A stretch of DNA of 64,000 bases from Notolepis coatsorum (taxonomy: Eukaryota > Chordata > Actinopteri > Aulopiformes > Paralepididae). This document shows positions 11,331 through 20,239 of the stretch, piece by piece. The DNA lies in contig OZ020590.1 in assembly GCA_963971535.1 (NCBI GenBank), positions 150,143,288-150,207,287 on the forward strand, given 5' to 3'. A model generated the notes under the pieces. That model worked only from the letters and a program-made list of their open reading frames with translations. It had not been told where the DNA came from and made no database searches. Numbering within the stretch: the stretch's first letter is position 1; each line of letters opens with the position of its first letter. The translations under genes were made by a program, and so were the position numbers.

Positions 11331-11611
11331 GGCAGCAGATTCAACACCAGATTAGTCAACCTTTATTTCTTGATGCCGGTGGTTTGGGGGTGATTTTTTT
11401 TAATTTTTTTTTATTAATAGTTTGAAACACAAAACAGCTCAACATAAATACAGTACAAAACAGACAAAACTAAACTCACAAACAGTACAATACAAATCAA
11501 ACTAAACTCACAAACAATACAATACAGTACAATACAGACTAAACTAAACTCACAAACAATACAATACAGTACAATACAATACAGACAAAACTAAACTCAC
11601 AAACAGTACAA
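11331..11611. repeat. Degenerate tandem repeat, A-rich
   Basis: Repeats of CAATACAGTACAATACA and ACTAAACTCACAAAC, about 50-60 bp per unit, roughly four units. The fold-back element starts at its right edge, and similar sequence (ACAGACAAAAC) resumes just after that element, so the fold-back inserted into this tract. Confidence 0.7.
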
Positions 11612-12924
11612 TTCTACACTTGCACAACCTGAAAGTAGGCACTTCCGGCTGACTTCCGGTTGCGAATGGTACTTCCTGTCCCATCCAAATACATTGTTTT
11701 TAGCAACTTTTCTCCCGTTATTTAAACAACTTTGTCGTCACAGAGAGGCAATGAAACGTTTGTATTATTATAGTATAGAATGTATTTAATAAGCAAACGT
11801 TTGTCAGCAGGGTTTTTGGGCTGTATTTCATGTAAAAACATTTACTGTTAGTTTACTTGCTCACGCTAATTAAGGCTAATGCTGGCTAACAGAAGCTAGC
11901 GCAAGAAACGACGCCGCAAAGTATTGTTTATAGTGCATTTCTTGTCACCTTATAGCATTTGTACATTTGTATGACAGTCTATAATGCTCCCGTGAGGTTT
12001 TTCCGGACGTTTTGGTAATGATTTTCACTATAAAATCATATTTCTAAATGACAGGAAGTTGATGAAAACTGTCCGGAATAGCTTTGAGCTAACGATCTTT
12101 GCCGATGCATTCCATTCTAAACGTAGCGTTAGTTGTTCAAAACATTACCTGTCTATATAATTTGTTCCTCAACATTAGCTTCTAACTGTAGCAGGCTGCA
12201 GCTTGCTGGCTAACGTTAGCTTCTAACTGTAGCAGGCTGCAGCTTGCTGGCTAACGTTAGCTTCTAACTGTAGCAGGCTGCAGCTTGCTGGCTAACGTTA
12301 GCTTCTAACTGTAGCAGGCTGCAGTTAGTTTACAAAACATTACCTGTCTATATAACGTTGAGGAACAAATTATATAGACAGGTAATGTTTTGAACAACTA
12401 ACGTTACATTTAGAATAGAATGCATCAGCAAAGATCGTTAGCTCAAAGCTATTCCGGCCAGTTTTCATCAACTTCCTGTAATTTAGAAATATGATTTTAT
12501 AGTGAAAATCATTACCAAAACGTCCGGAAAAACCTCACGGGAGCATTATAGACTGTCATACAAATGTACAAATGCTATAAGGTGGCAAGAAATGCACTAT
12601 AAACAATACTTTGCGGCGTCGTTTCTTGCGCTAGCTTCTGTTAGCCAGCATTAGCCTTAATTAGCGTGAGCAAGTAAACTAACAGTAAACGTTTTTACAT
12701 GAAATACAGCCCAAAAACCCTGCTGACAAACGTTTGCTTATTAAATACATTCTATACTATAATAATACAAACGTTTCATTGCCTCTCTCAGCTCTCTGTG
12801 ACGACAAAGTTGTTTAAATAACGGGAGAAAAGTAGCTAAAAACAATGTATTTGGATGGGACAGGAAGTACCATTCGCAGCCAGTCAGCCGGAAGTGCCTA
12901 CTTTCAGGTTGTGCAAGTGGAGAA
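11612..12924. mobile_element. Fold-back element with about 560-bp inverted arms
   Basis: The left arm (11,612 to about 12,177) and right arm (about 12,352 to 12,924) are near-perfect reverse complements. Both start CACTTGCACAACCTGAAAG. The roughly 175-bp loop is a 41-bp direct repeat. No protein frame is present. Long arms with a tandem-repeat centre fit a fold-back or long-TIR DNA transposon; a palindromic duplication is the alternative. I found no convincing target duplication. Confidence 0.8.
12178..12324. repeat. 41-bp direct repeat at the fold-back centre, 3.6 copies
   Basis: Units start at 12,178, 12,219, 12,260 and 12,301 and are essentially identical. Each contains CTGCAGC and the palindrome GCTAACGTTAGC across the junctions. 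Confidence 0.92.
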
Positions 12925-13082
12925 TACAGACAAAACAATCCTACTTTCAGTCATAACTATTCTCCAAATATGTCCTTATATAGATCCAGGGACCGTCCTC
13001 TGGGGGTGATTTTGTAAGGAATCCCAGCATGTCAACAACATCATATTTCGGATGATGATGATGATCCCATGATACTCGCGTG

Positions 13083-14030
13083 TAGAGCTGCCGCGGTATC
13101 GGTATTACCGCGGTATCGCTGTTACATCATGCCCACCGCAGCGTTGGGCTGAATACCGGCATCACCGCTGTTTTTTATTATATTATTATTATTATTACGC
13201 TCTCGTTGGGCTTGCGGCTCTGCAGATATACCCTACTTCTCTGTCGAGATTCCAAGCGACCCTATTGGGTACCAGAAAAGTCACATGAAACATTGCAGAC
13301 CACTGATTGGTCAGAAGAGAGACGCTTCACACGTTGGATCGTCTTGCAGTGCTTTTACTTCCTGAATCTCAGCCATTGATCAGAGCTCAGTCACAACACG
13401 GCTAATATACGTTAGCTCCCACCGGAGACCGGAGTGTATTACCGACGTACCGTCGCTCCTCAGGGAACGAGGCATAATGATTTTACTGCAACGAAATGTT
13501 ATAATAAAAGCCCTTCGTTCTATACACTTGTCTGATTGAAAACTTTATTAACAGACCGCAGAATGGGTACAACTCGGCACGCTCTGAGCAAAGAAAGGAA
13601 CTTAGATATTAATTGAGTAACGCTTGCCTTGCTATGTGGTCCGGTAAATACGAACGTGTAACTATACTAACGTTAATGCCACAAATCGAATGCCTTTGTA
13701 ATCATAAGTAGTAACGTTATAATAATAAGAAGAAGAAAGGGTCGGGGGGTAACCGGCGGGCGCGACACCGAGGGGAGACTTCGAATCAGTGTTTCACTTT
13801 TAATAACGAATGCGTGCATGCCGAATCCCAAACAATATTCATGCTGCAAAGTCATCCTCTAAAGATAGACATTTAGACTAGAGGCAGGCTATATGCTATA
13901 TAAAGAGTAGACTACAAAAAAAATGCATTCAAACTTTTTTTTTTTTGTGTGTGTGCGGTAATACCGCGGCGGTAGGAAATATATTGCAAATGTGTGCGGT
14001 AAGGAAAACATCAATACCGCGGCAGCTCTA
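13083..14030. mobile_element. hAT-type non-autonomous element, 948 bp
   Basis: Ends TAGAGCTGCCGCGGTAT and ATACCGCGGCAGCTCTA. Flanks are CTCGCGTG (13,075-13,082) and TTCGCGTG (14,031-14,038), an 8-bp duplication with one mismatch, as in hAT elements. The body is non-coding. Confidence 0.87.
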
Positions 14031-14126
14031 TTCGCGTGTTCATAATAAAGTATATTTGCACCAGAAAAGAGTGAGTGAAACAACGCCATGGCCCATGACG
14101 GGTCATCACCATGCAACCTGTCCGAG

Positions 14127-14272
14127 TTGAATGAATGAATGAAAACTTTATTTAACAGATTGCAGAATGGGTACAATAATACAGTACGGCTCAATACACA
14201 CAATTGTTAAGGGGATGCAGACCAGAGAAAGACGTTCGTCTTGTTTACATCAGGGTCCCCCATTTTCAATTC
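14127..14272 (-). repeat. LINE 3'-tail fragment ((AATC)n family)
   Basis: Starts with GAATGAATGAATG, then matches the reverse complement of the 3' UTR of the LINE at 26,274-28,254 (GATTGCAGAATGGGTACAA and onward). Heavily 5'-truncated. Confidence 0.85.
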
Positions 14273-14492
14273 ATAGTGAGTAAGTGAACATAGAAGTGAG
14301 TTCGAGTGCAACTTCCTGGTGGTATATAAACTCAGAAATTTCTGACTTGACGGGGACCGACTGAACGGCGCAGGGAAACAGAACTGGATCAGGCGGCTGC
14401 GTGAGCACATCTGTCACGTGACAACATGACACTTCCTAGTGGTGGTGACTCGTTACATTGTAACGACACTGTTGTTGACTGTATGCCGAACA

Positions 14493-14742
14493 GCGTGTAA
14501 TTGATTGATTGAAAACTTTGTTAACATATTGCAGAATGGGTACAATACAGTACGGCTCAATACACACAATTGTTAAGGGGATGCAGACCAGAGAAAGACT
14601 TTCGTCTTGTTTACATCGGGGTCCCCCATTTTCAATTCATCATGACATACATGACATACAGATAGACAGTACTGCTACATCTATACATGTATGACATACC
14701 AGATTTACAAATACAGTACTGTTTGTGATACAAAAGTGTCAA
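14493..14742 (-). repeat. LINE 3'-tail fragment ((AATC)n family)
   Basis: Starts ATTGATTGATTG and extends further into the same 3' UTR than the previous fragment. It ends only about 30 bp from the vps26b splice donor. A 5'-truncated insertion inside vps26b intron 1. Confidence 0.87.
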
Positions 14743-14775
14743 AAAAAGAGAGTATTCAGAACCAGAACCACTCAC

Positions 14776-14998
14776 CGATCTGCCCGATGAACTCGATCTT
14801 GATCCCGTTGTGTTCGAGTCTCTTGCCGGGGTTCTTGAGAGTCACGTTGACTTTCCCCGACACCGTCTCGCCGTCGTAGAAGAGAAAGTACCGGTCCTTC
14901 TTGCCGTCTTCACCTTTGTATTCCGCTTTCTTCCTCGTCTCGGCGTCACTCAGAACTATGTCCAGCTCGGCGCTGGTGCCGAAACCGAAGAAGCTCAT
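14776..14998 (-). CDS. vps26b: Retromer subunit VPS26B, first coding exon
   Basis: ATG at 14,998-14,996. 74 codons plus one base, then a consensus donor GTGAGT at 14,775-14,770 (phase 1). The peptide starts MSFFGFG and contains FLFYDGETVSGKVN and the segment ending IEFIGQI, which I recognise as the N-terminal arrestin-like lobe of VPS26. The MSFFGFG start favours the B paralogue (or a teleost vps26b-like copy) over VPS26A. VPS26 binds VPS35 in the retromer, which recycles cargo from endosomes. Family proteins are about 330 residues, so most exons lie below coordinate 1: intron 1 exceeds 14.7 kb and is filled with transposons. A 5' UTR candidate with a GA repeat lies just upstream. jam3 on the same strand supports the locus by synteny. 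Confidence 0.92.
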
Positions 14999-15033
14999 CG
15001 CTGCTGCAGCTACTGTCCGTTCTGACGAGGACC

Positions 15034-15099
<66 letters not shown>

Positions 15100-15290
15100 G
15101 GAGAGAGAGTAGAGAGAGAGGGGGGGAGAGAGAGAGGCAGAGAGAGAGAGATAGTAGAGAGAGAGAGAGAAGGGGAGAGAGAGAGAGGGGGGGAGAGAGA
15201 GACACACAGAGAGAGAGAAAGATAGAGAGAACCAGAGAGAGAGGGAGACGGAGAGTCAGAGATAGAGAGAACCAGAGAGAGAGAGAGACA
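15034..15290. repeat. (GA)n microsatellite in the vps26b 5' flank
   Basis: Pure GA to about 15,088, then G-runs and an imperfect GAGAGA/GACACA mixture to 15,290. It starts 36 bp upstream of the vps26b ATG, so it lies in the 5' UTR or proximal promoter. Open frames on both strands here are repeat artefacts. Confidence 0.93.
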
Positions 15291-15600
15291 CACAACACCC
15301 AACAACTACCGACCCAACAATTTCCTTTCCGTTTAGAGAGTGCTGTCCAATGCAAAAACGAGAAGCAGATTATTGAATGTTTCTCGCTGCAGCAACAGAT
15401 AGAACTGCGCTTGTTGTGTGATGTCAGCACCGCGAGTGTATATATGCATGCAACACCTATTTTTGATAACGTCCGAATAATAAATGTAAAGGAAATAGCC
15501 TTTATACTCGCGTGACAAATATTACATTATGTGTCTGGAACTGGAAGCGCCGCCGTGTTGTTGTGACGATTCTTCTAATCTAGATAAGTCTGCGCTTTTC
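15291..15600. other. vps26b upstream flank
   Basis: Apparently unique sequence. I see no TATA box facing vps26b; a TATA-less promoter would be expected for a housekeeping gene. No gene seen. Confidence 0.4.
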
Positions 15601-15658
15601 CAGCGCAGTATTATAATGAGCGCGAGCGGAGCAACAGACCGTGCACCTGCCTACTTGG
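15601..15658 (+). repeat. Single copy of the 44-bp minisatellite unit
   Basis: One unit (GCGCAGTATTATAATGAGCG, then GAGCGGAGCAAC, then GTGCACCTGCC) followed by TACTTGGGTT. The same junction, units then CCTATACTTGGGTT, closes the 27-copy array at 33,061-34,257. Confidence 0.85.
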
Positions 15659-15780
15659 GTTATATTTTGTTATGTTACGCTCTGCTCTATTGGAACTATC
15701 CCTTTAATCATATACTATCATGAAAACTTTCACCACGTGTCCGCACCTGCCCACCTGCCTGACCACTCCCACATCCGCTC

Positions 15781-15788
15781 CTATATAA
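15781..15788 (+). promoter_or_regulatory. TATA-like box ahead of the gag-like frame
   Basis: CTATATAAGCGGGG lies about 13 bp before the ATG at 15,797. It is too close to drive a transcript containing that ATG by normal spacing, so either the true start is downstream or the match is chance. Confidence 0.3.
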
Positions 15789-15796
15789 GCGGGGTC

Positions 15797-16153
15797 ATGG
15801 CCATATTATCAGCTCAGCTGGCGCGCTACATGTCGGGGCTGATGGCGGACGGGGCGGTGCAGGATGACCATCAACAGTACCTCCACGCCCAGGCGGCTGG
15901 AGCCATCCTGCACCTGACGCAGCTGCAGGCGATAGCCGCCGGGAAACAGCGCGCCCTGGCCACTCTAATCCAGCGCCACCTTTGGCTCGAGCAGGCGGAG
16001 GTACCGGATCAGCGAAGGATCCCCCTTCTCATGGCCCCCCTCTTTGACGCTGGACTATTTGGATCGGCGATGCACCAGATGACGGCTGCCTGCAGGGACA
16101 TGGAGGAGCAGCGCTCCGTGCTCCAGTCCCACTTTCCCCGACCCGACGCTACT
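15797..16153 (+). pseudogene. Gag-like ORF of unknown retroelement (DIRS-like?), 5' half
   Basis: 119 codons from ATG 15,797, GC-rich and clearly coding in style, unlike the AT-rich DNA that follows. It continues in the same frame at 28,690 once the insert and its TACT duplication are ignored (202 codons in all). This half is helical, with QAAGAILHLTQLQAIAAGK, LIQRHLWLEQ and DAGLFGSA. The pattern LWL, then P-D--R, then GLFG resembles from memory the ORF1/Gag-like proteins of fish DIRS tyrosine-recombinase retrotransposons; I could not test this. Upstream the frame is open to 15,641 but looks non-coding. It could also be a host retrogene. The insertion inactivates it here. Confidence 0.55.
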
Positions 16154-17396
16154 GGGTCATTATACGAAAGCTTGCCATTTTGTGTCCCTCGAACAAAACT
16201 CCTCTGTCAATTTTAATAAAAAAAGAATGAACAATAAAACATTTCATAATTTAGATTCCTGATGTGTCATGTAACATAAAAACAAATAAAATGTATTTTG
16301 CTTTTTGTTTTTAAAAGAATTTTAAACACTTTTGTGCGAAGCATCTTGCAAAAAAATGAAAAATGACCTGTCCCTCAGTAAGATTGTTCTACTTCCACTA
16401 GCTATTAAGGCCAAAAAATCCAAACTAGAACATAAAAAACTTAAACCTATATCAAGGCACAAGTGTTGTTTCACTACGCATGAATGCATTTTTTTAAAAT
16501 ATGTTGCAAATGTGTACAAAAAACTTCTTTTTAGTTGTGTCCCCATGTTGTTGTCAACCCTGTTGTCAACCCTGTTACACCCCTTCAGAGATAATGGACT
16601 GTTTTGAAATTTACATATAGCCCAGGAACTGACATCATCTTCCTTTTCTAAAGATGGTGGAGAAAAGACAAGTAAGTGTGCTCCTCTTTTCATGCATTTT
16701 CTTCGAGTTATGTGATGTCCAACAGAGGGGGACGAGCTTGTTGCGTCAGAACTGTTACCATAAATGCGCATGTTAAAAAGTTATTTGTTTGAAATTGTGA
16801 ATATACATATTTAACATCATTATTTCCTCTCATGAATGCACACCATGTGGTGTCAAGACCATTAGCATATGGCTAGTAATGGCTGCTAGTTGCCTTTTTC
16901 GTCAGCCCTGATACCATCAGCCCTGTTACTTTTCAATGGGTAACAGGGTTGATTGAATGGTAACAGGGCTGACAAAAGTATATGCTTTTGTGTGTACATG
17001 AAAATATAGTTCCCTTACCAATAGTAAGAGGTTACAGCCAATGTTAAAGTGACTTTTGTATTTGTATTTTATATGATTTTCTTAGGATGACTCTATCTGC
17101 AGTGGAGAATGGGAGGGTGTCAGCCCTGTTAATTGTACAATATTCTGATGTAATTTAAGAAAATAAAATAAAAATGTAAAACAAACTCATTTTATATGTT
17201 AAGTAATAGAAACCAGTGGCTCCCTTAAAGAAATTGGGATATTATTATTTTGCTTTCATAACTTTTTCTTAAATCAAAGATGCTGTGAAAGGGTCCATTG
17301 TGAATGGGCATATTTATTCATGGTAAAAAAGTTAACTCGTCAATATTCTAACTCTACAAACACACTATTGTAACAAGGGGCTTTTATCTTTCATAT

Positions 17397-18747
17397 TGTT
17401 ACAAAGGATCAGATTAAACCGAATATATATATTTATTGATTGATATATATTGCATAGTATTTGTATATCGTTTGATATCCCTTGTATATTCCTTGTACAT
17501 ATACACGGAATATCCCTTTAGCCTATTACAGACCATAATGTTTCATTCTCCTATTGGACAGCGGTCCACAGGCGCCAGAGCCGTGCCTCCAGAGTCAGGT
17601 TCAAAGTCACCGACAAGACATGTCTGTACATGCCCGGCCTTGCCCAGGGATACGAGACAGAAATGAGATTGGCACTAGTTTGTTCGCCGTGCATATAAAT
17701 ATGGCGCAGGTGAATACAGAAGCACTTAGTCAGAAGTCTTAGAGTTACCCAATAAGTTGAAGCCTCACCCACGATACTCCGTGCGGTGAAGTATGGCCTG
17801 TTTGGCCCCAAATAGAGCATTGAGACCGCGTGCGAATTAATAACTGAATTGTCAGAGTTTGGCGCTATACCGTCGAGTGCGACATATTTCTATTAAGTCA
17901 GTAATAGTCTATTTGTGTATAGTGTATCGTGCGGCTAAAGTTCTACAGTGACCAGCATCACCAACGCTTCCTCGTACCAGCTAGAGTGCTTATCCAGGCT
18001 GGGCTGCTTTCATGGCGCTTTCACCCGAGGAGACCTAGACGAGAACCGTGTGGACATGTACACTGGATTAATCTACCCGACGACTACATAGCCCTTTGCG
18101 GCTGGATTATATTTGTTTTGGTCCTGTGATTTATGGAGCGGAGAATCGCCGACGCCTACACGTGTGGGATTTACCCTGTGAGGAGCCAGGTCGAGTCGGC
18201 GCCTCAGAGAGCCTGAGGCCGGCTAGCTTTCTTCACTGTGGAGCTACAGTCTACGGAGAACAGCTGTATTCGTCTGTGGATCAAGAGACTATTGCACCGT
18301 CTCCTGTACTTGGAGTCTCCTTAGTCATCGTTGACCAGACTCTCTACTACCGACAGATCCTCTACCCCTGCTGGCTTACAACCGGGGGGACCCTTCCAGT
18401 ATCTCCCGCTATATATTACTAGTGTACCATAGATATAATTCCCTAAGATTCAGGTTGTATAATTACCTCCTGCGTAACCAGAGAATGGACATTCATTATT
18501 GATTTGCCTACGCACATTCCTTTGCCTTATAAGCGCATCCAAAGTATAATAGAGAAGTATATTATGTACCTTTTGCTGCAATAAATACTTGATTATACCT
18601 TTGTGTGGAACCGATTCAATGTGGGAAGTGTTCATCATATTTATATATCATGTACTGTATGGCCAGTAATTAAAGTACATAAAGCGGTAGTGGTTTAATG
18701 ATACCATACTTATCAATACAGTCAGGGAATTGTACCCCTCAGTTACA
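17397..18747 (+). repeat. 5' LTR of BEL/Pao copy 2
   Basis: 1,351 bp, TGTTACAAAGG to CAGTTACA. A TATA box at 17,694 and AATAAA near 18,580 imply a U3 of about 320 bp and a very long R of about 880 bp. It differs from the 3' LTR at 14 sites within 17,527-17,690 and at about one site elsewhere. Confidence 0.93.
17694..17700 (+). promoter_or_regulatory. TATA box of the BEL LTR promoter
   Basis: TATAAAT in GCATATAAATATGG, conserved in all three LTRs (near 5,030, 17,694 and 25,411). Transcription would start about 30 bp on, defining the U3/R border. Confidence 0.6.
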
Positions 18748-18749
18748 AT

Positions 18750-18766
18750 TGGTCCTTCGAGCCGGA
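18750..18766 (+). other. Primer binding site, tRNA-Tyr type
   Basis: Two bases after the 5' LTR comes TGGTCCTTCGAGCCGGA, complementary over 17 bases to the 3' end of eukaryotic tRNA-Tyr (acceptor CCTTCGA arm plus CCA). It would prime minus-strand DNA synthesis. The tRNA match is from memory of the vertebrate tRNA-Tyr sequence. Confidence 0.8.
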
Positions 18767-18815
18767 GGGTAACTAGTGTAATATTAATATAGTGGTATTA
18801 ATATTGACATGGCCT

Positions 18816-19961
18816 ATGATGAACACTCCACAAAACGGTTCTCCTAAAGTAGATCGCCCGCAGCGTAGACGGCAGACACCTCAGTACTTAGAGGATTACG
18901 TTGCCAATATACTACCTAGCTTTCTACAGACGGTAAACGCGGAAAAAGTAGATAGTAAAATTATGTCCGACCCTATCGACCAGGCTACCCCGCCAATAGA
19001 GGCCCTAGTGGGTTCTAACGTAACTGACCAAGCTCACGGTAGGGACCAGGAGGGACCCGACATGACTTTACCCCCCGCCAAGACCGAAGAAGTAGTCCCC
19101 GGAGAGCTCCAGGATAAAGACAGCTCTCCAGGGATGGAACTCTACCCGCTACAAGAAGAGGAGAGCACCCCGGAGATGGATCTCCAGGACTCGCCACAGG
19201 AGAACAGATCTCCAACGAGTACTGCCAGGAGCGGATCACCTCAACCAGCGTCTTCCCCCAGCGAGGCGGACAAGATGCTGGCACAGGCATTCCTCGCCAG
19301 CCTAGCAGCCTCAACAGAGCGCGATCGACTCCAAGCACAGACGCTTAGTGAGCGCGAACATTCTTCCATGGAAAGAGAACGCCTTCAGGCGCAGCAACGG
19401 AGCGACGAAGATCGTATACGTCTAGAGATTAGACGCCTTCAGACGGAAGAGAATATGGTAAGGGACCGGGCCGAAGCCCAGCGCGCCGCCGCCGAAGCCC
19501 AGCGCGCCGCTGCCGGTGCCCAAAGAGAAGCAGAGCGCGACCTCGCTCTCACCAAGCGCGAAGCCGAGCGCGACCGATTACAAGCGCAGATAATGGAGCA
19601 GCTGATCACCAGGGCAACACCCCCTCCCTCCGCACGGGGTTCCAGGGCCTCGTCAAGACAAGGGTCAAGGGCACCCTCCCCTACCCGATCAAGCGACCCT
19701 GAGCCCGACCACCAGAGAGAGCCTATACCCCCCTCCGAACCCCTTCCCCGACCGGTCCGAGTGAGACCCAGCTACAAGGAAAAAACGGTCTACACCGCGG
19801 AGAGGCTAAATAGACGACTACAGGATCTAGAGGACCTGCCAGAGGAAGAAGAAGAGGGAGAGGAGGAGAGTCAAGCCCGACAGCAGCACAGTACTCCACA
19901 GGACCAGGAGGTCCAGTACAGCCCAGGCTCTACCCCCGCGGCTCTGCGCTACAGACCCTGA
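18816..19961 (+). CDS. BEL/Pao Gag, N-terminal part
   Basis: The first ATG of the frame is at 18,816 (a second directly follows), giving 381 residues. The N-terminal third is acidic and proline-rich (YLEDYVANILPSFLQ early). Residues of about 175-285 form a highly charged coiled coil with ERERLQAQQ and AEAQRAAAEAQRAAA repeats. The C-terminal third is S/P/R-rich with an acidic run (EEEEEGEEE). This is the style of BEL/Pao Gag, which builds the particle. The frame stops at TGA 19,959-19,961, while homologous-looking Gag sequence goes on in the -1 frame from about 19,814. I see no classical slippery heptamer in the overlap, so a one-base indel is as likely as programmed frameshifting. Confidence 0.75.
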   Translation: MMNTPQNGSPKVDRPQRRRQTPQYLEDYVANILPSFLQTVNAEKVDSKIMSDPIDQATPPIEALVGSNVTDQAHGRDQEGPDMTLPPAKTEEVVPGELQDKDSSPGMELYPLQEEESTPEMDLQDSPQENRSPTSTARSGSPQPASSPSEADKMLAQAFLASLAASTERDRLQAQTLSEREHSSMERERLQAQQRSDEDRIRLEIRRLQTEENMVRDRAEAQRAAAEAQRAAAGAQREAERDLALTKREAERDRLQAQIMEQLITRATPPPSARGSRASSRQGSRAPSPTRSSDPEPDHQREPIPPSEPLPRPVRVRPSYKEKTVYTAERLNRRLQDLEDLPEEEEEGEEESQARQQHSTPQDQEVQYSPGSTPAALRYRP

Positions 19962-20239
19962 CTCAATTCACGGGTGAGCTTGACGCACGACCAGCCCCGA
20001 GGAACAGCACCTGGATACGCGGGCCATGGTACCCAGCAGGTACCAGCCCACCAAGAGGCGTAAGAGGAGACTCGCCTAGGAGGCCTCTCTTCCAACGCTC
20101 ACCGATGTGCCAGCCATCCATGGCATCATACATTGGCACACCGACGTTTCCGGACTTCACCCACGAGAACAGAGCACAGTACACGGAGCTACGAATGTGC
20201 TTAGAGACAATGATGTCCGATGTAGCTGATGAACCGTAG
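19814..20239 (+). pseudogene. BEL/Pao Gag, middle part in the -1 frame, ending at TAG
   Basis: Open from about 19,814 to a TAG at 20,237-20,239. It carries PTFPDFTHEN and TELRMCLETMMSD, and beyond the TAG the frame runs straight on with ILLKHLKVP, typical of BEL Gag. The TAG could come from one C-to-T change at a CAG codon. Copy 1 begins after this point and cannot tell whether the stop is shared. Confidence 0.65.

Noticed and set aside
14901..15515. Long frames over the GA repeat, both strands
   Set aside because: Low-complexity RE/LS repeats; only the 74 codons of vps26b on the minus strand are real.
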